Assembly (NCBI GenBank): GCA_902791165.1
Contig: CADAVB010000011.1
Location: 1 to 33,597, forward strand
Origin: an uncultured Bacteroidia bacterium
GTDB lineage: Bacteria > Bacteroidota > Bacteroidia > Bacteroidales > F082
Reading direction: 5' to 3'
DNA length: 33,597 nt
The notes under the pieces are model-generated. The model was not told where the DNA came from. It searched no databases and worked only from the letters and a program-made list of their open reading frames with translations. The position numbers and the translations under genes were made by a program. Positions 5,822-14,012 of the stretch are shown piece by piece (positions within the stretch are counted from its first letter, which is position 1; each line of letters begins with the position of its first letter).

Positions 5822-8047
5822 ATGAAAACCAATAAAATAACCCTTATCACCTTATTATTAATGGCCTTTGCCACGGGCGCGTTTGCCCAAGGCTTCATCG
5901 AAGGCACGGTCTATGAACAAAACGAGAAAGGCGAGAAAATGCCGCTGCCGGGCGTGAACGTGTATTGGAAAACCGTCAACGAGGGCGTGGTGACCGATGC
6001 CCACGGGCACTACAAAATCCCGCTGCACGAAACCGTTTGCTGCCTCGTGTTCAGTTGCATCAGCTACGAGAACGACACCATCCACCACATGCACGACCCC
6101 GCGCATTACGACCATGTTTTCCTCTCCGCCCACATGCTGAACGAGGTGGAAATCAAGGCACGCGAAAAGGCTTCTTACCTCAACACCATCAAGCCGATAG
6201 CCGTTCAGGAAATCACCTCGGAAGGCTTGCGCCGCGCGGCCTGTTGCAGCCTCGCCGAGAGCTTTGAGGGCAACGCCTCGGTGGATGTCAGCTACAGCGA
6301 CGCCGTCACAGGCGCGAAGCAAATCGAACTGCTCGGCTTGAGCGGACTCTACACCCAAATGATGGCCGAAAACATGCCCAATTTCCGTGGTTTGGCTTCG
6401 GCTTTCGGCCTGAACTACGTCCCCGGAACTTGGATGAACGGCATCCAGATTTCGAAGGGAACTTCCTCTGTCAGAAACGGTTACGAAAGCATCAGCGGAC
6501 AAATCAACGTCGATTACAAGAAACCCGAAGAAGGAGAGAGCGAAAAGCTGTTTCTCAACCTTTACGGCAGCACGATGACCATGACGGAACTCAACTTCAA
6601 CACCCGTTGGAACGTGGGCAAGCACGGCAGCATGATGGTGCTCGGCCACGCCAACCACAACTTCATGTCGATGGACGACAACGGCGACGGCTTCATGGAC
6701 GACCCGATGGTGACGCAAGGCAACTTGTTTGTGCGCTACAATTACGCCAAAGACTGGTTCGAGGGCATGTGGGGAGCGAAGGCACTGAGCGAGCGACGCT
6801 TCGGCGGCATGATGCACCACAATACCGCCAGCGATAGCGACGACATGCACTTCCTCATCAACACGACGCGCTACGAGGCGTTCTCCAAGACGGGTTTCCT
6901 CTTCGACCGCGACAATACCAGTCTCGGCCTGCAACAGCAATTCGTTTACCACGACTTGAAGTCCGCCTATTTTGGCAGGACCGACTACAATGCCACCCAG
7001 CTTTCTTATTACGCCAACCTGCTCTTCGATTCCTATTTGGTGAACGACCACCACAAATATTCCGTCGGCGCGAGTTATTCCTACGACAAATACGACGAAA
7101 GCCTGAACGACAGCACTTTCCAACGCATTGAGCATGTTCCCGGAGTGTTTGCCGAGTATGTCTTCAACGACGACCACCACTGGAGCGTGATTGCGGGCAT
7201 GAGGGCCGACTACAACACCTACTACCAAAAACTGCTCTACACGCCGCGCCTGCACGTGCGCTTCAAGACGCACGACGAGCTGACGTTGCGCCTTTCGGCT
7301 GGCAAGGGCTACCGCTCGCCCAACGTGCTGGCCGAAAACTCCACGATGTTTGCCTCGTCACGGCACATCGTCTTTGTGGACACGCCGAAGATGGAAGAAG
7401 CCTGGAACTACGGACTCAACCTGACCAAGGGCATCGACATCGGCTGGCGCGAGATTGTCATCAATGCCGACTTCTACCGCACTGATTTCGTGAACCAAAT
7501 CGTCCTCGACCGCGACGCTGACGCGCACCAAGTACGCATCTACAACCTCAACGGAAAGTCGTACTCCAACAGTGCCCAAATCGAGGCCAACTGCGAGATT
7601 TTCAGGGACTTCGACCTGACCTTGGCCTTCCGCTACAATGACGTGAAAATGACCATCAACGACACCTTGCGCGAGAAGCCTTTCGTGAACCGATACAAAG
7701 GTTTGGTGACGATGTCATACGCGCCAGGCACTTGGCAGTTCGACCTGACGACACAGTTCAACGGCGACAGCCGTGTGCCCGACCTGAGCGGCAACGCCTC
7801 CGCCGTGGCCAATGGACAAAACATTGAACGCTCGCCCTTCTATGTCATCATGAACGCACAGGTTACCAAGAGTTTAGGAAAGTATTGGGAAATCTATGTC
7901 GGTGGCGAAAACCTGACCAACTACACGCAAAAGTACCCCATCATCTCCGCCGACAACCCACAAAGCGAGGATTTCGACGCCTCAATGGTTTGGGGACCGC
8001 TGAGCGGCATTCGGGCTTATTTGGGTGTAAGGTTCACTGTGAAATGA
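5822..8047 (+). CDS. TonB-dependent outer-membrane receptor, probably for a metal or metal complex
   Basis: A 741-residue outer-membrane receptor. A signal peptide (1-22, ending GAFAQG) precedes a carboxypeptidase-regulatory-like domain (about 25-115, GTVYEQ..LPGVNVYWK..GVVTDAHGHYKI). A plug domain follows (about 120-240, with AACCSLAESFEGN and a KQIELLGLSGLYTQMM segment) and then a beta-barrel to the C-terminus ending in LGVRFTVK. A His-rich segment, HHMHDPAHYDH, lies near residue 86, and a CC pair near 139-140 lies in the plug. Together with the preceding His/Cys-rich protein this suggests metal import energised by TonB. The substrate is an inference; receptors of this type cannot be assigned from the barrel alone. 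No SusD partner is adjacent, which argues against glycan uptake. Confidence 0.88.
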   Translation: MKTNKITLITLLLMAFATGAFAQGFIEGTVYEQNEKGEKMPLPGVNVYWKTVNEGVVTDAHGHYKIPLHETVCCLVFSCISYENDTIHHMHDPAHYDHVFLSAHMLNEVEIKAREKASYLNTIKPIAVQEITSEGLRRAACCSLAESFEGNASVDVSYSDAVTGAKQIELLGLSGLYTQMMAENMPNFRGLASAFGLNYVPGTWMNGIQISKGTSSVRNGYESISGQINVDYKKPEEGESEKLFLNLYGSTMTMTELNFNTRWNVGKHGSMMVLGHANHNFMSMDDNGDGFMDDPMVTQGNLFVRYNYAKDWFEGMWGAKALSERRFGGMMHHNTASDSDDMHFLINTTRYEAFSKTGFLFDRDNTSLGLQQQFVYHDLKSAYFGRTDYNATQLSYYANLLFDSYLVNDHHKYSVGASYSYDKYDESLNDSTFQRIEHVPGVFAEYVFNDDHHWSVIAGMRADYNTYYQKLLYTPRLHVRFKTHDELTLRLSAGKGYRSPNVLAENSTMFASSRHIVFVDTPKMEEAWNYGLNLTKGIDIGWREIVINADFYRTDFVNQIVLDRDADAHQVRIYNLNGKSYSNSAQIEANCEIFRDFDLTLAFRYNDVKMTINDTLREKPFVNRYKGLVTMSYAPGTWQFDLTTQFNGDSRVPDLSGNASAVANGQNIERSPFYVIMNAQVTKSLGKYWEIYVGGENLTNYTQKYPIISADNPQSEDFDASMVWGPLSGIRAYLGVRFTVK

Positions 8048-8096
8048 TATTTTGCATGATTTTTAACCTTTTTTCTAAATAATCCATTGAAATGGT

Positions 8097-8104
8097 TATT
8101 TTTG
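8097..8104 (+). promoter_or_regulatory. -7 promoter element TATTTTTG of the C25 protease gene
   Basis: TATTTTTG followed by CACC lies 22 bases upstream of the ATG at 8127 and matches the Bacteroidota promoter element. I see no convincing TTTG at the expected -33 distance. Confidence 0.55.
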
Positions 8105-8126
8105 CACCTTTATTAATACTCTCAAC

Positions 8127-11100
8127 ATGAAAAAACTAACCTTACTCCTTGTTCTGGCCTTGAGCACGATGCTTGCTGTGGCACAGAACGGCCGCATTGA
8201 CTTGCGCCACGAATCGAAAGCTGAAATCGTGAAGAGCGACTTCTCGTCGCTTCGCGCCACCTTCAGCTACGGCTCCATCGAGAGCATCGAACTGACCACA
8301 GAACGTGGCACTTTCTCTGAAATCGCCATCGAAGGCACCTATGCCTCGGGCGAAATCGGCACGCCACAACTGCCAGCCTCGCACCAGCTTTTGGCCGTGC
8401 CTTTCGGGGCAACGCCGCGCGTCAGCGTAACCAACTACACGACCACGGACTACCGTTTGTCCGACTACGGCATCAACACACTCGTCCCGCGTCAGGCTTC
8501 CGTCCGCAAGGACCAACGCCCCGAGGACATCGAGTTTGTGTATAACGCCGCAGCCTACCAAACCCGCAGCCTCGCCACGGCTCCCGAAGCCACCATCGAG
8601 GTGCAAGGCACGATGCGCGGCATCCAAATCGGCTCGTTAGTGATTAACCCCGTGAGCTACAATCCCGCCGCCAACACCTTGCGCGTGTTCAACGACATTG
8701 AAGTGGAAGTGAGCTTCGACGGCGCCGACCTCCAAGAAACCGAGCGTATGCTGCTCAGCACCTACAGCCCGTATTTCGACATCGTCTATAAGCAAATGTT
8801 CAACTACCGCGCCATCCAATCCGTGTATGACGACCACCCCGACTTGATGGCCTATCCCGTCCACATGATGGTGATTGCCCCGCAAAACTATGTGAACGCG
8901 CTTGAGCCATGGGTGAATTGGAAAACCCAAAAAGGCTTCGAGGTGAGCGTTTATACCACGGCAGAAACAGGATCCACATACAGTGCCATCCGCAGCTATA
9001 TCCAGAATCTTTACAACACAGGCGTCGGCCAAGGCAAGACGCCCACTTTCCTCGTCATCGTGGGCGACGTGGCTCAAGTGGCCAACACAACGGGAAACCA
9101 AACCCAGAAGGTGACCGACTTGTATTACGGCACAGTGGACAACGACTACTTCCCCGACATGTTCTACAGCCGTATGTCGGCCGAAAACACCACCCAATTG
9201 ACCAACATCATCAACAAGATTCTGCAATACGAGCAATACACCATGCCCGACCCGAGCTATTTGAACAACGTGTTGCTCATCGCCGGTGCCGACAGTTATT
9301 GGAACCCTCGCGTGGGCCAGCCGACCATCAACTATGCCACCAACAATTATTATAACGCCGCCCACGGTTTCACCAACGTGTATGCTTACCTCAATTCATA
9401 CGCAGGCTGCTACAACAACCTAAATACCGGCGTGGGGTTTGCCAACTACACCGCCCACGGTTACCATCAGGAGTGGTCTGACCCGCAGTTCACCAACAGC
9501 AACGTGAACCAGCTGACTAACGCCAACAAGTATTTCCTGGCCATGGGCAACTGCTGCTTGTCGGGCAATTTCGGTTACAGCGGAGGCCCCTGCTTCGGCG
9601 AAGCCATGATTCGTGGCGAGAACAAAGCCGCCTACAGCTACATCGGCTCTTGTCCCAACACCTACTGGTATGAAGACTACTACTTTGGTGTGGGTGCCAC
9701 CAACACCTTCAGCAACACGCCCAACATCAACAACACGGCTACAGGTGTGTATGATGGCGTTTGGATGGACGACACTTACAACACCGTTTCTTCCATGACA
9801 TTCTTGGGCAACATCGCCGTATGTTACGCCCATGCCGGAAACTACCAAACCAGCTCCAACCAGCTCTATTACTGGCAGGCCTACCATGTGCTCGGCGACG
9901 GTTCCATCATGCCCTACCGCGTGAACCCGACGGCCAACAACGTGAACCACGCCGCCACTTTCCCGTCGGGCGCCACTTCGTTCCAAGTGAACGCACAAGA
10001 AGGCTCGTATGTGGCCATTTCGCAGAACAATGTGCTGAAAGGCACGGCTTTGGTGCCGGCTTCGGGCACGGTGAGTGTGCCCGTTGAGGCTGGCATCACT
10101 TCGGGACAAGTGAGAATTGTGGTCACCAAGCCGCAACGCCAGCCTTACATCCAAGACATCAACGTCAGCGGCGCTGTTACGCAATACACCGTCAGCGTGT
10201 CGGCCAACCCGACCGAGGGCGGCACCGTCGAAGGCGGCGGCACCTTCAACCAAGGCACATCCTGCACCGTTTCGGCCTCGGCCAACGAAGGCTACGACTT
10301 CGTCAATTGGACCGAAGGCGGCACCGTGGTCTCGACCAACGCCAACTACACCTTCAACGTTACGGCCAACCGCACTTTGGTGGCCAACTTCGAGCAACAA
10401 ATCCAAACCTACACCATCACCGCCACGGCCAATCCGACCAACGGCGGCACCGTTACTGGTGCTGGCACCTTCAACCAAGGCGAAAGTTGCACCCTGCAAG
10501 CCACGCCTGCCTCGGGTTACACCTTCCTCCGCTGGACCAAGAACAGCCAGCAGGTGAGCACCAATGCCCAATATACCTTCACCGTCTCCGAAACGGCGAG
10601 TTATGTGGCCCATTTCCAAGTGCAAACCTACACCATCACCGCCACAGCCAACCCGATTAACGGCGGCACCGTCACTGGCGGCGGAAGCTTCAACTACAAC
10701 GCATCCTGCACTTTGACCGCCACACCTGCCTCGGGTTACACCTTCCTCCGCTGGACCAAGAACGGAACACAAGTTTCGACCAACCCGATTTACACCTTCA
10801 ACGTTACTGAGTCGGCAAACTATGTGGCTCACTTCCAAGCCCAAAGCTTCACCATTACGGCCACGGCCAACCCGACCAACGGCGGCACCGTCACTGGCGG
10901 CGGAAGCTTCACTTACGGACAAAGCTGCACTTTGACCGCCACAGCAGCTCCAGGCTATGTGTTCGAGAAATGGACAAAGAACGGGGTTTTGGGTGCCACC
11001 ACCCCCAGCTGCACTTTCACCGTCGTAGAGTCTGCGGAATATGTGGCCCATTTCATCGAAGAGTTTTCGATTACCCTTTCGGCCAACCCGACAGAAGGAG

Positions 11101-11744
11101 GCCATGTTGCAGGCGACACTCACGGTACATACGGTCAGACAGTTTGCGCACGGGCGTTTCCTAATGAAGGATACGAATTCCTCAATTGGACTGAAAATGG
11201 AGAAGTGGTTTACACTGGCGACTATTACGTGTTCGTAATCACCAGCAATCGCAATCTTGTGGCCAACTTCAGTCGCAAGACCTACACCATTGTCGCCACA
11301 GCCGACCCTGTTGAAAGCGCTACCATAACAGGATCGGGCACTTTCGATTGGAGAGAAGAAGTCACCGTTAGCGCCATCCCCAACGAAGACTGGACCTTCC
11401 TGAATTGGACGGAAAATGGCGTTGTGGTTTCAGAAGAGTTGTCATACACCTTTACTATCGAATACAATCGCAATCTCGTGGCCCATTTCCAGAACACCGT
11501 AGGACTTGCGGAAAGCAATATTGCCGCCAAGGTATTCCCCAACCCAACCTCAGGCGAAATTTCCGTAACCTGCGATGGATTAAGCCACATTCGAATCATA
11601 AACACCTATGGGCAAACGGTTTACAATGCCGCCCAAGAAAGCGACCAAGCCCACATCGATCTCTCGCAAATGGCCAAAGGCATCTACATGATGCACATTG
11701 AAGCCAACGGCGGGCAGGTTGTCAAAAAGATTGTGGTGAAATAA
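8127..11744 (+). CDS. Gingipain-like C25 cysteine protease with InlB-like repeats and T9SS sorting domain
   Basis: A 1205-residue secreted protein. In order: signal peptide (1-20), a propeptide-like region (about 21-220), and a C25 catalytic domain (about 230-600). The candidate dyad is His444 in NYTAHG and Cys477 in GNCCLSG, matching the order His then Cys of gingipains. An Ig-like segment follows (about 615-685), then six repeats of about 70 residues starting near 687, 762, 835, 908, 980 and 1053 (pattern YTITATANPTNGGTVTGGG ... YTFLRWTKNG ... YVAHF). A T9SS type A C-terminal domain (about 1127-1205) begins KVFPNPTSGE and ends GGQVVKKIVVK. The protein should cross the outer membrane through T9SS and be surface-anchored or released. 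Specificity cannot be predicted. It has its own promoter. Confidence 0.92.
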   Translation: MKKLTLLLVLALSTMLAVAQNGRIDLRHESKAEIVKSDFSSLRATFSYGSIESIELTTERGTFSEIAIEGTYASGEIGTPQLPASHQLLAVPFGATPRVSVTNYTTTDYRLSDYGINTLVPRQASVRKDQRPEDIEFVYNAAAYQTRSLATAPEATIEVQGTMRGIQIGSLVINPVSYNPAANTLRVFNDIEVEVSFDGADLQETERMLLSTYSPYFDIVYKQMFNYRAIQSVYDDHPDLMAYPVHMMVIAPQNYVNALEPWVNWKTQKGFEVSVYTTAETGSTYSAIRSYIQNLYNTGVGQGKTPTFLVIVGDVAQVANTTGNQTQKVTDLYYGTVDNDYFPDMFYSRMSAENTTQLTNIINKILQYEQYTMPDPSYLNNVLLIAGADSYWNPRVGQPTINYATNNYYNAAHGFTNVYAYLNSYAGCYNNLNTGVGFANYTAHGYHQEWSDPQFTNSNVNQLTNANKYFLAMGNCCLSGNFGYSGGPCFGEAMIRGENKAAYSYIGSCPNTYWYEDYYFGVGATNTFSNTPNINNTATGVYDGVWMDDTYNTVSSMTFLGNIAVCYAHAGNYQTSSNQLYYWQAYHVLGDGSIMPYRVNPTANNVNHAATFPSGATSFQVNAQEGSYVAISQNNVLKGTALVPASGTVSVPVEAGITSGQVRIVVTKPQRQPYIQDINVSGAVTQYTVSVSANPTEGGTVEGGGTFNQGTSCTVSASANEGYDFVNWTEGGTVVSTNANYTFNVTANRTLVANFEQQIQTYTITATANPTNGGTVTGAGTFNQGESCTLQATPASGYTFLRWTKNSQQVSTNAQYTFTVSETASYVAHFQVQTYTITATANPINGGTVTGGGSFNYNASCTLTATPASGYTFLRWTKNGTQVSTNPIYTFNVTESANYVAHFQAQSFTITATANPTNGGTVTGGGSFTYGQSCTLTATAAPGYVFEKWTKNGVLGATTPSCTFTVVESAEYVAHFIEEFSITLSANPTEGGHVAGDTHGTYGQTVCARAFPNEGYEFLNWTENGEVVYTGDYYVFVITSNRNLVANFSRKTYTIVATADPVESATITGSGTFDWREEVTVSAIPNEDWTFLNWTENGVVVSEELSYTFTIEYNRNLVAHFQNTVGLAESNIAAKVFPNPTSGEISVTCDGLSHIRIINTYGQTVYNAAQESDQAHIDLSQMAKGIYMMHIEANGGQVVKKIVVK
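10185..11490 (+). repeat. Six tandem repeats coding for InlB-like domains
   Basis: Six in-frame units of roughly 220 bases start near 10185, 10410, 10629, 10848, 11061 and 11283. Units 2, 3 and 4 are very similar at DNA level (shared ACCAACGGCGGCACCGT-type blocks), while 5 and 6 have diverged. This points to recent duplication in the middle of the array and makes copy-number variation likely. Confidence 0.85.
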
Positions 11745-11761
11745 ACCGGAAAAACGCAGAA

Positions 11762-12397
11762 TCAATCATGTAGAGTCGTGCCATGGCGCGGCTCTACATG
11801 CATTAATAGGTTCGATTGAAACATCGCATCAGGATTGGTGCCCAACACCCCTTGCGGTATCACCATGCCTTGTTTCACAAACAAACGCACCCAAAACTCG
11901 TCGTAGCCGCCTTCTTCGTTTTTGAAATTCATCGGAACTGCCTCAAACAGCGGCTCGCCCTTGCGTTGGTAGCATACATGAACCAATTCGCTGCAATAAT
12001 ACTTTTTGTTGTCGGGCATAAAGCTGAAATCGTATTCAGCACCGCAAAGGCTTTTGGCTTGAGCCACGAAAGAGGCCGCTTCTCGGTTGTTTTTCAGGCG
12101 CATCAGGTGTAAAGCAGGAAGTCTTCCTTCGTAGTCCTTTTGGGCTTCGAGAAAGGCATCAAGCGGTCGGCGCGAAACACCGGTTTGGGGTGCCGCATCG
12201 ATGACGAAGACGCTGTCGCCGACCACCTCAACGATACCCACATGCACCATCGCGCCTGTGCTGCCCATAATGGCTTGGTCCATCGCGCCCGATGCCGAGC
12301 CTTCCACAAAAAGCAGGTCGCCGGTTTGGTAATACGATTGGCGGCTGCATGAAACCATCAAAGACAGCACGAAAAAGAAAAGTAGAGGTTTTTTCAT
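11762..12397 (-). CDS. YiiX/YebB-like papain-fold lipoprotein (permuted NlpC/P60-type)
   Basis: A 211-residue predicted lipoprotein with lipobox LMVSC (Cys17). The body matches the YiiX-type permuted papain fold: GDLLFVEG near 26-33, catalytic His52 in VHVGIV, and Cys135 in YYCSELV with a following Glu. Such enzymes are thought to be amidases or peptidases acting on cell-wall or lipid substrates. It is the last gene of a minus-strand cluster and starts one base after the stop of the EamA transporter gene. The C-terminal residues HVEPRHGTTLHD are encoded by a 34-base palindrome (11767-11800) that overlaps the end of the gene, so this tail was probably acquired with the repeat. Confidence 0.85.
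   Translation of the reverse strand: MKKPLLFFFVLSLMVSCSRQSYYQTGDLLFVEGSASGAMDQAIMGSTGAMVHVGIVEVVGDSVFVIDAAPQTGVSRRPLDAFLEAQKDYEGRLPALHLMRLKNNREAASFVAQAKSLCGAEYDFSFMPDNKKYYCSELVHVCYQRKGEPLFEAVPMNFKNEEGGYDEFWVRLFVKQGMVIPQGVLGTNPDAMFQSNLLMHVEPRHGTTLHD
11767..11800. repeat. 34-base palindrome overlapping the 3' end of a gene
   Basis: A nearly perfect palindrome centred on GCCATGGC, with CATGTAGAG and CTCTACATG as outer arms. All 17 positions pair if two G-T pairs are allowed. It sits between the convergent protease (ends 11744) and YiiX-like genes and codes for the last 12 residues of the latter. It resembles dispersed TGTAGAG-type palindromes known from several bacterial genomes. It could also terminate transcription from both sides. 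Confidence 0.85.
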
Positions 12398-12398
12398 C

Positions 12399-13328
12399 TT
12401 ATTTTTCTGTGTTATTAGATTGAAAATGTGTTGCTGCCCGGCTTTGGTTCACAATCCATACACCTGTGAAAACCAACACCATAGCCACCACCTTTTGCCA
12501 TGTCATTCGATCCAAACCGATGATGATACTGATGAGCGTGGCGATGATGGGTTGTGTGTAGTTGTACATACTGACCAAGGTGGGGCGCAAGCGTTTTTGT
12601 CCGACAGGAATCAGGAAATAGGCGACGAAAGTGGCACACACCACCACGTAGGCCACCTGCCAAAGCACCTTGCTTTCCATCTGGCCAAAAGGCACTTGCA
12701 CGAGATGCCGCGCATTAAACGGTAGGGCGACGAGCATAGAAAACAAAAACATCCACTTCATGAAGTGAACCACGTTGTATTTCGCAATCAGCGGGCGGAA
12801 AATACCGAGATAAAGGGCAAAGGTCAGCGCATTGACGATGGTGAGCACAATGCCCATCGGCTGGGTCTCGGACGCGCCGCCTCCTAATCCTACCGAATTG
12901 AAAATCAAAAGCAAGACACCTGCCAAACTCATCAAAACCCCGCCGATTTTCTTGCCCGTGATAGGTTCTTTCAAGGCGATGGCAGCCACAAACATGGTCA
13001 TGATGGGCGTGCAAGTGTTGGCAATGCTCACGTCGATGGAGGTGGCCAAAGTAATGGCTTTCAAAAAACTGACCTGGGTAAGGAACAGCCCAAGCATGGA
13101 GGCCACGAAAATCTTCGGCAGGTCTTTGGGGTCTATTTTCTCCTTCGGAATGAACAGCGAGAGCAGCCAAAAGAGCGCAGTGGCCCCAATGGCACGCAGA
13201 CAAAACAAATCCATAGGGCTCAACACGTGCGCGTTGGAGATGTTCTTGCAGCACACGATGTTGAACCCGAAGATGCAATAGGCGCCGAAACACGCCAGAT
13301 GGCCGATAACTGTCGAATTCCTATTCAA
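12399..13328 (-). CDS. EamA-family (DMT superfamily) membrane transporter
   Basis: A 309-residue integral membrane protein with about ten hydrophobic segments in two homologous EamA halves (about 8-145 and 160-295). Features are FGFNIVCCKN in the first helix, a LRAIGATALFWLL segment, and a YNYTQPIIATLISIIIGLD stretch near 255-273 that is typical of this family. Substrates of EamA permeases are diverse metabolites and cannot be assigned. The only start that keeps the first helix is a TTG at 13328; its frame overlaps the last eight bases of the upstream nitroreductase gene, so initiation is probably by translational coupling. An ATG at codon 38 would lose helix one. Confidence 0.88.
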   Translation of the reverse strand: MNRNSTVIGHLACFGAYCIFGFNIVCCKNISNAHVLSPMDLFCLRAIGATALFWLLSLFIPKEKIDPKDLPKIFVASMLGLFLTQVSFLKAITLATSIDVSIANTCTPIMTMFVAAIALKEPITGKKIGGVLMSLAGVLLLIFNSVGLGGGASETQPMGIVLTIVNALTFALYLGIFRPLIAKYNVVHFMKWMFLFSMLVALPFNARHLVQVPFGQMESKVLWQVAYVVVCATFVAYFLIPVGQKRLRPTLVSMYNYTQPIIATLISIIIGLDRMTWQKVVAMVLVFTGVWIVNQSRAATHFQSNNTEK

Positions 13329-13944
13329 TCCAATAAACGTAGTTCTCCTTGCGCGGCTTGGCTTCGGGATAGTCGCCCTTCACATAGCCGAGGATGCAGT
13401 TTCCGATGCCGACATACTTTTCGGCGTCGATGCCGAGTTCGGTGAGGATGGCCTTGCCTTCTTCGGTTTCGAAGACCTCCTTTGCGCGGTGAATCCAGCA
13501 TGAGCCAAGGCCTTTGGCATGTGCTGCGTTGAGCAGGTTACCCATCACCAGCGAACCGTCTTCCTTCCATGTCATGGCGGCGGTGGTGTCGGCCAAGACG
13601 ACCAACACGACGGGTGCGCCATAGAACGGGTCGCTGTCGAAGTCAGGGCCGAAGACGGCGGCGTTGAGTTGGCTCAAACGGTCGCGCACCTCACGGTTGG
13701 TGACGGCCACGATGATGGGGGCTTGCTTGTTCATGCCCGTTGGAGCGTAGGTGCCCGCCTTGCAGATTTCTTCGATAAGCTCGCGCGGAGGCACTTCGTC
13801 GGTGTAGCTGCGCACGCTGCGGCGCGTCAGCAGGTCGTCCATAGTGGTGTTCATGGCGGTTTCGTTTTGTTGTTCATTGGTCTTGTCGCAGCAACTGCAA
13901 GCGAGCAGCGCCAGGGCGACGATTAATAAAAGGTGTTTTTTCAT
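13321..13944 (-). CDS. Nitroreductase-family lipoprotein
   Basis: A 207-residue nitroreductase-fold protein with an N-terminal lipoprotein signal (MKKHLLLIVALALLACSCC, lipobox Cys16). The FMN-binding opening RRSVRSY is at 41-47; GTYAPTGMNKQ, SLVMGNLLNAAHAKGLGSCW and the GYVKGDYPEAKPRKENY end are standard for the family. The reading frame continues to 14001, but the lipoprotein start at 13944 is clear and a promoter element lies at 13965-13972. Most nitroreductases are cytoplasmic; a lipidated form would sit in the periplasm and need an electron source there. It is the first gene of a cluster with the EamA transporter and YiiX-like lipoprotein. Confidence 0.9.
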   Translation of the reverse strand: MKKHLLLIVALALLACSCCDKTNEQQNETAMNTTMDDLLTRRSVRSYTDEVPPRELIEEICKAGTYAPTGMNKQAPIIVAVTNREVRDRLSQLNAAVFGPDFDSDPFYGAPVVLVVLADTTAAMTWKEDGSLVMGNLLNAAHAKGLGSCWIHRAKEVFETEEGKAILTELGIDAEKYVGIGNCILGYVKGDYPEAKPRKENYVYWIE

Positions 13945-13964
13945 ATCATTTAGGGTTGAAGCGG

Positions 13965-13972
13965 CAAAGGTA
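13965..13972 (-). promoter_or_regulatory. -7 promoter element TACCTTTG of the lipoprotein nitroreductase cluster
   Basis: On the minus strand TACCTTTG followed by CCGC lies 20 bases upstream of the ATG at 13944. The divergent BASS transporter starts at 14013, so the two promoters share about 70 bases. Confidence 0.6.
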
Positions 13973-14012
13973 CGCATTAATTTCGCAATTTTGCAGCCCA
14001 AAACCAGGAATA

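Noticed and set aside
5858-7273. A 471-codon minus-strand frame inside the TonB-dependent receptor gene
   Set aside because: It is antisense to a clear receptor gene, has a Val/His/Arg-biased composition typical of a shadow frame, and shows no domain motif.
9420-11123. A 567-codon minus-strand frame across the C25 protease gene
   Set aside because: Its apparent repeats mirror the InlB-like repeats on the other strand. No start region, promoter or domain supports it.
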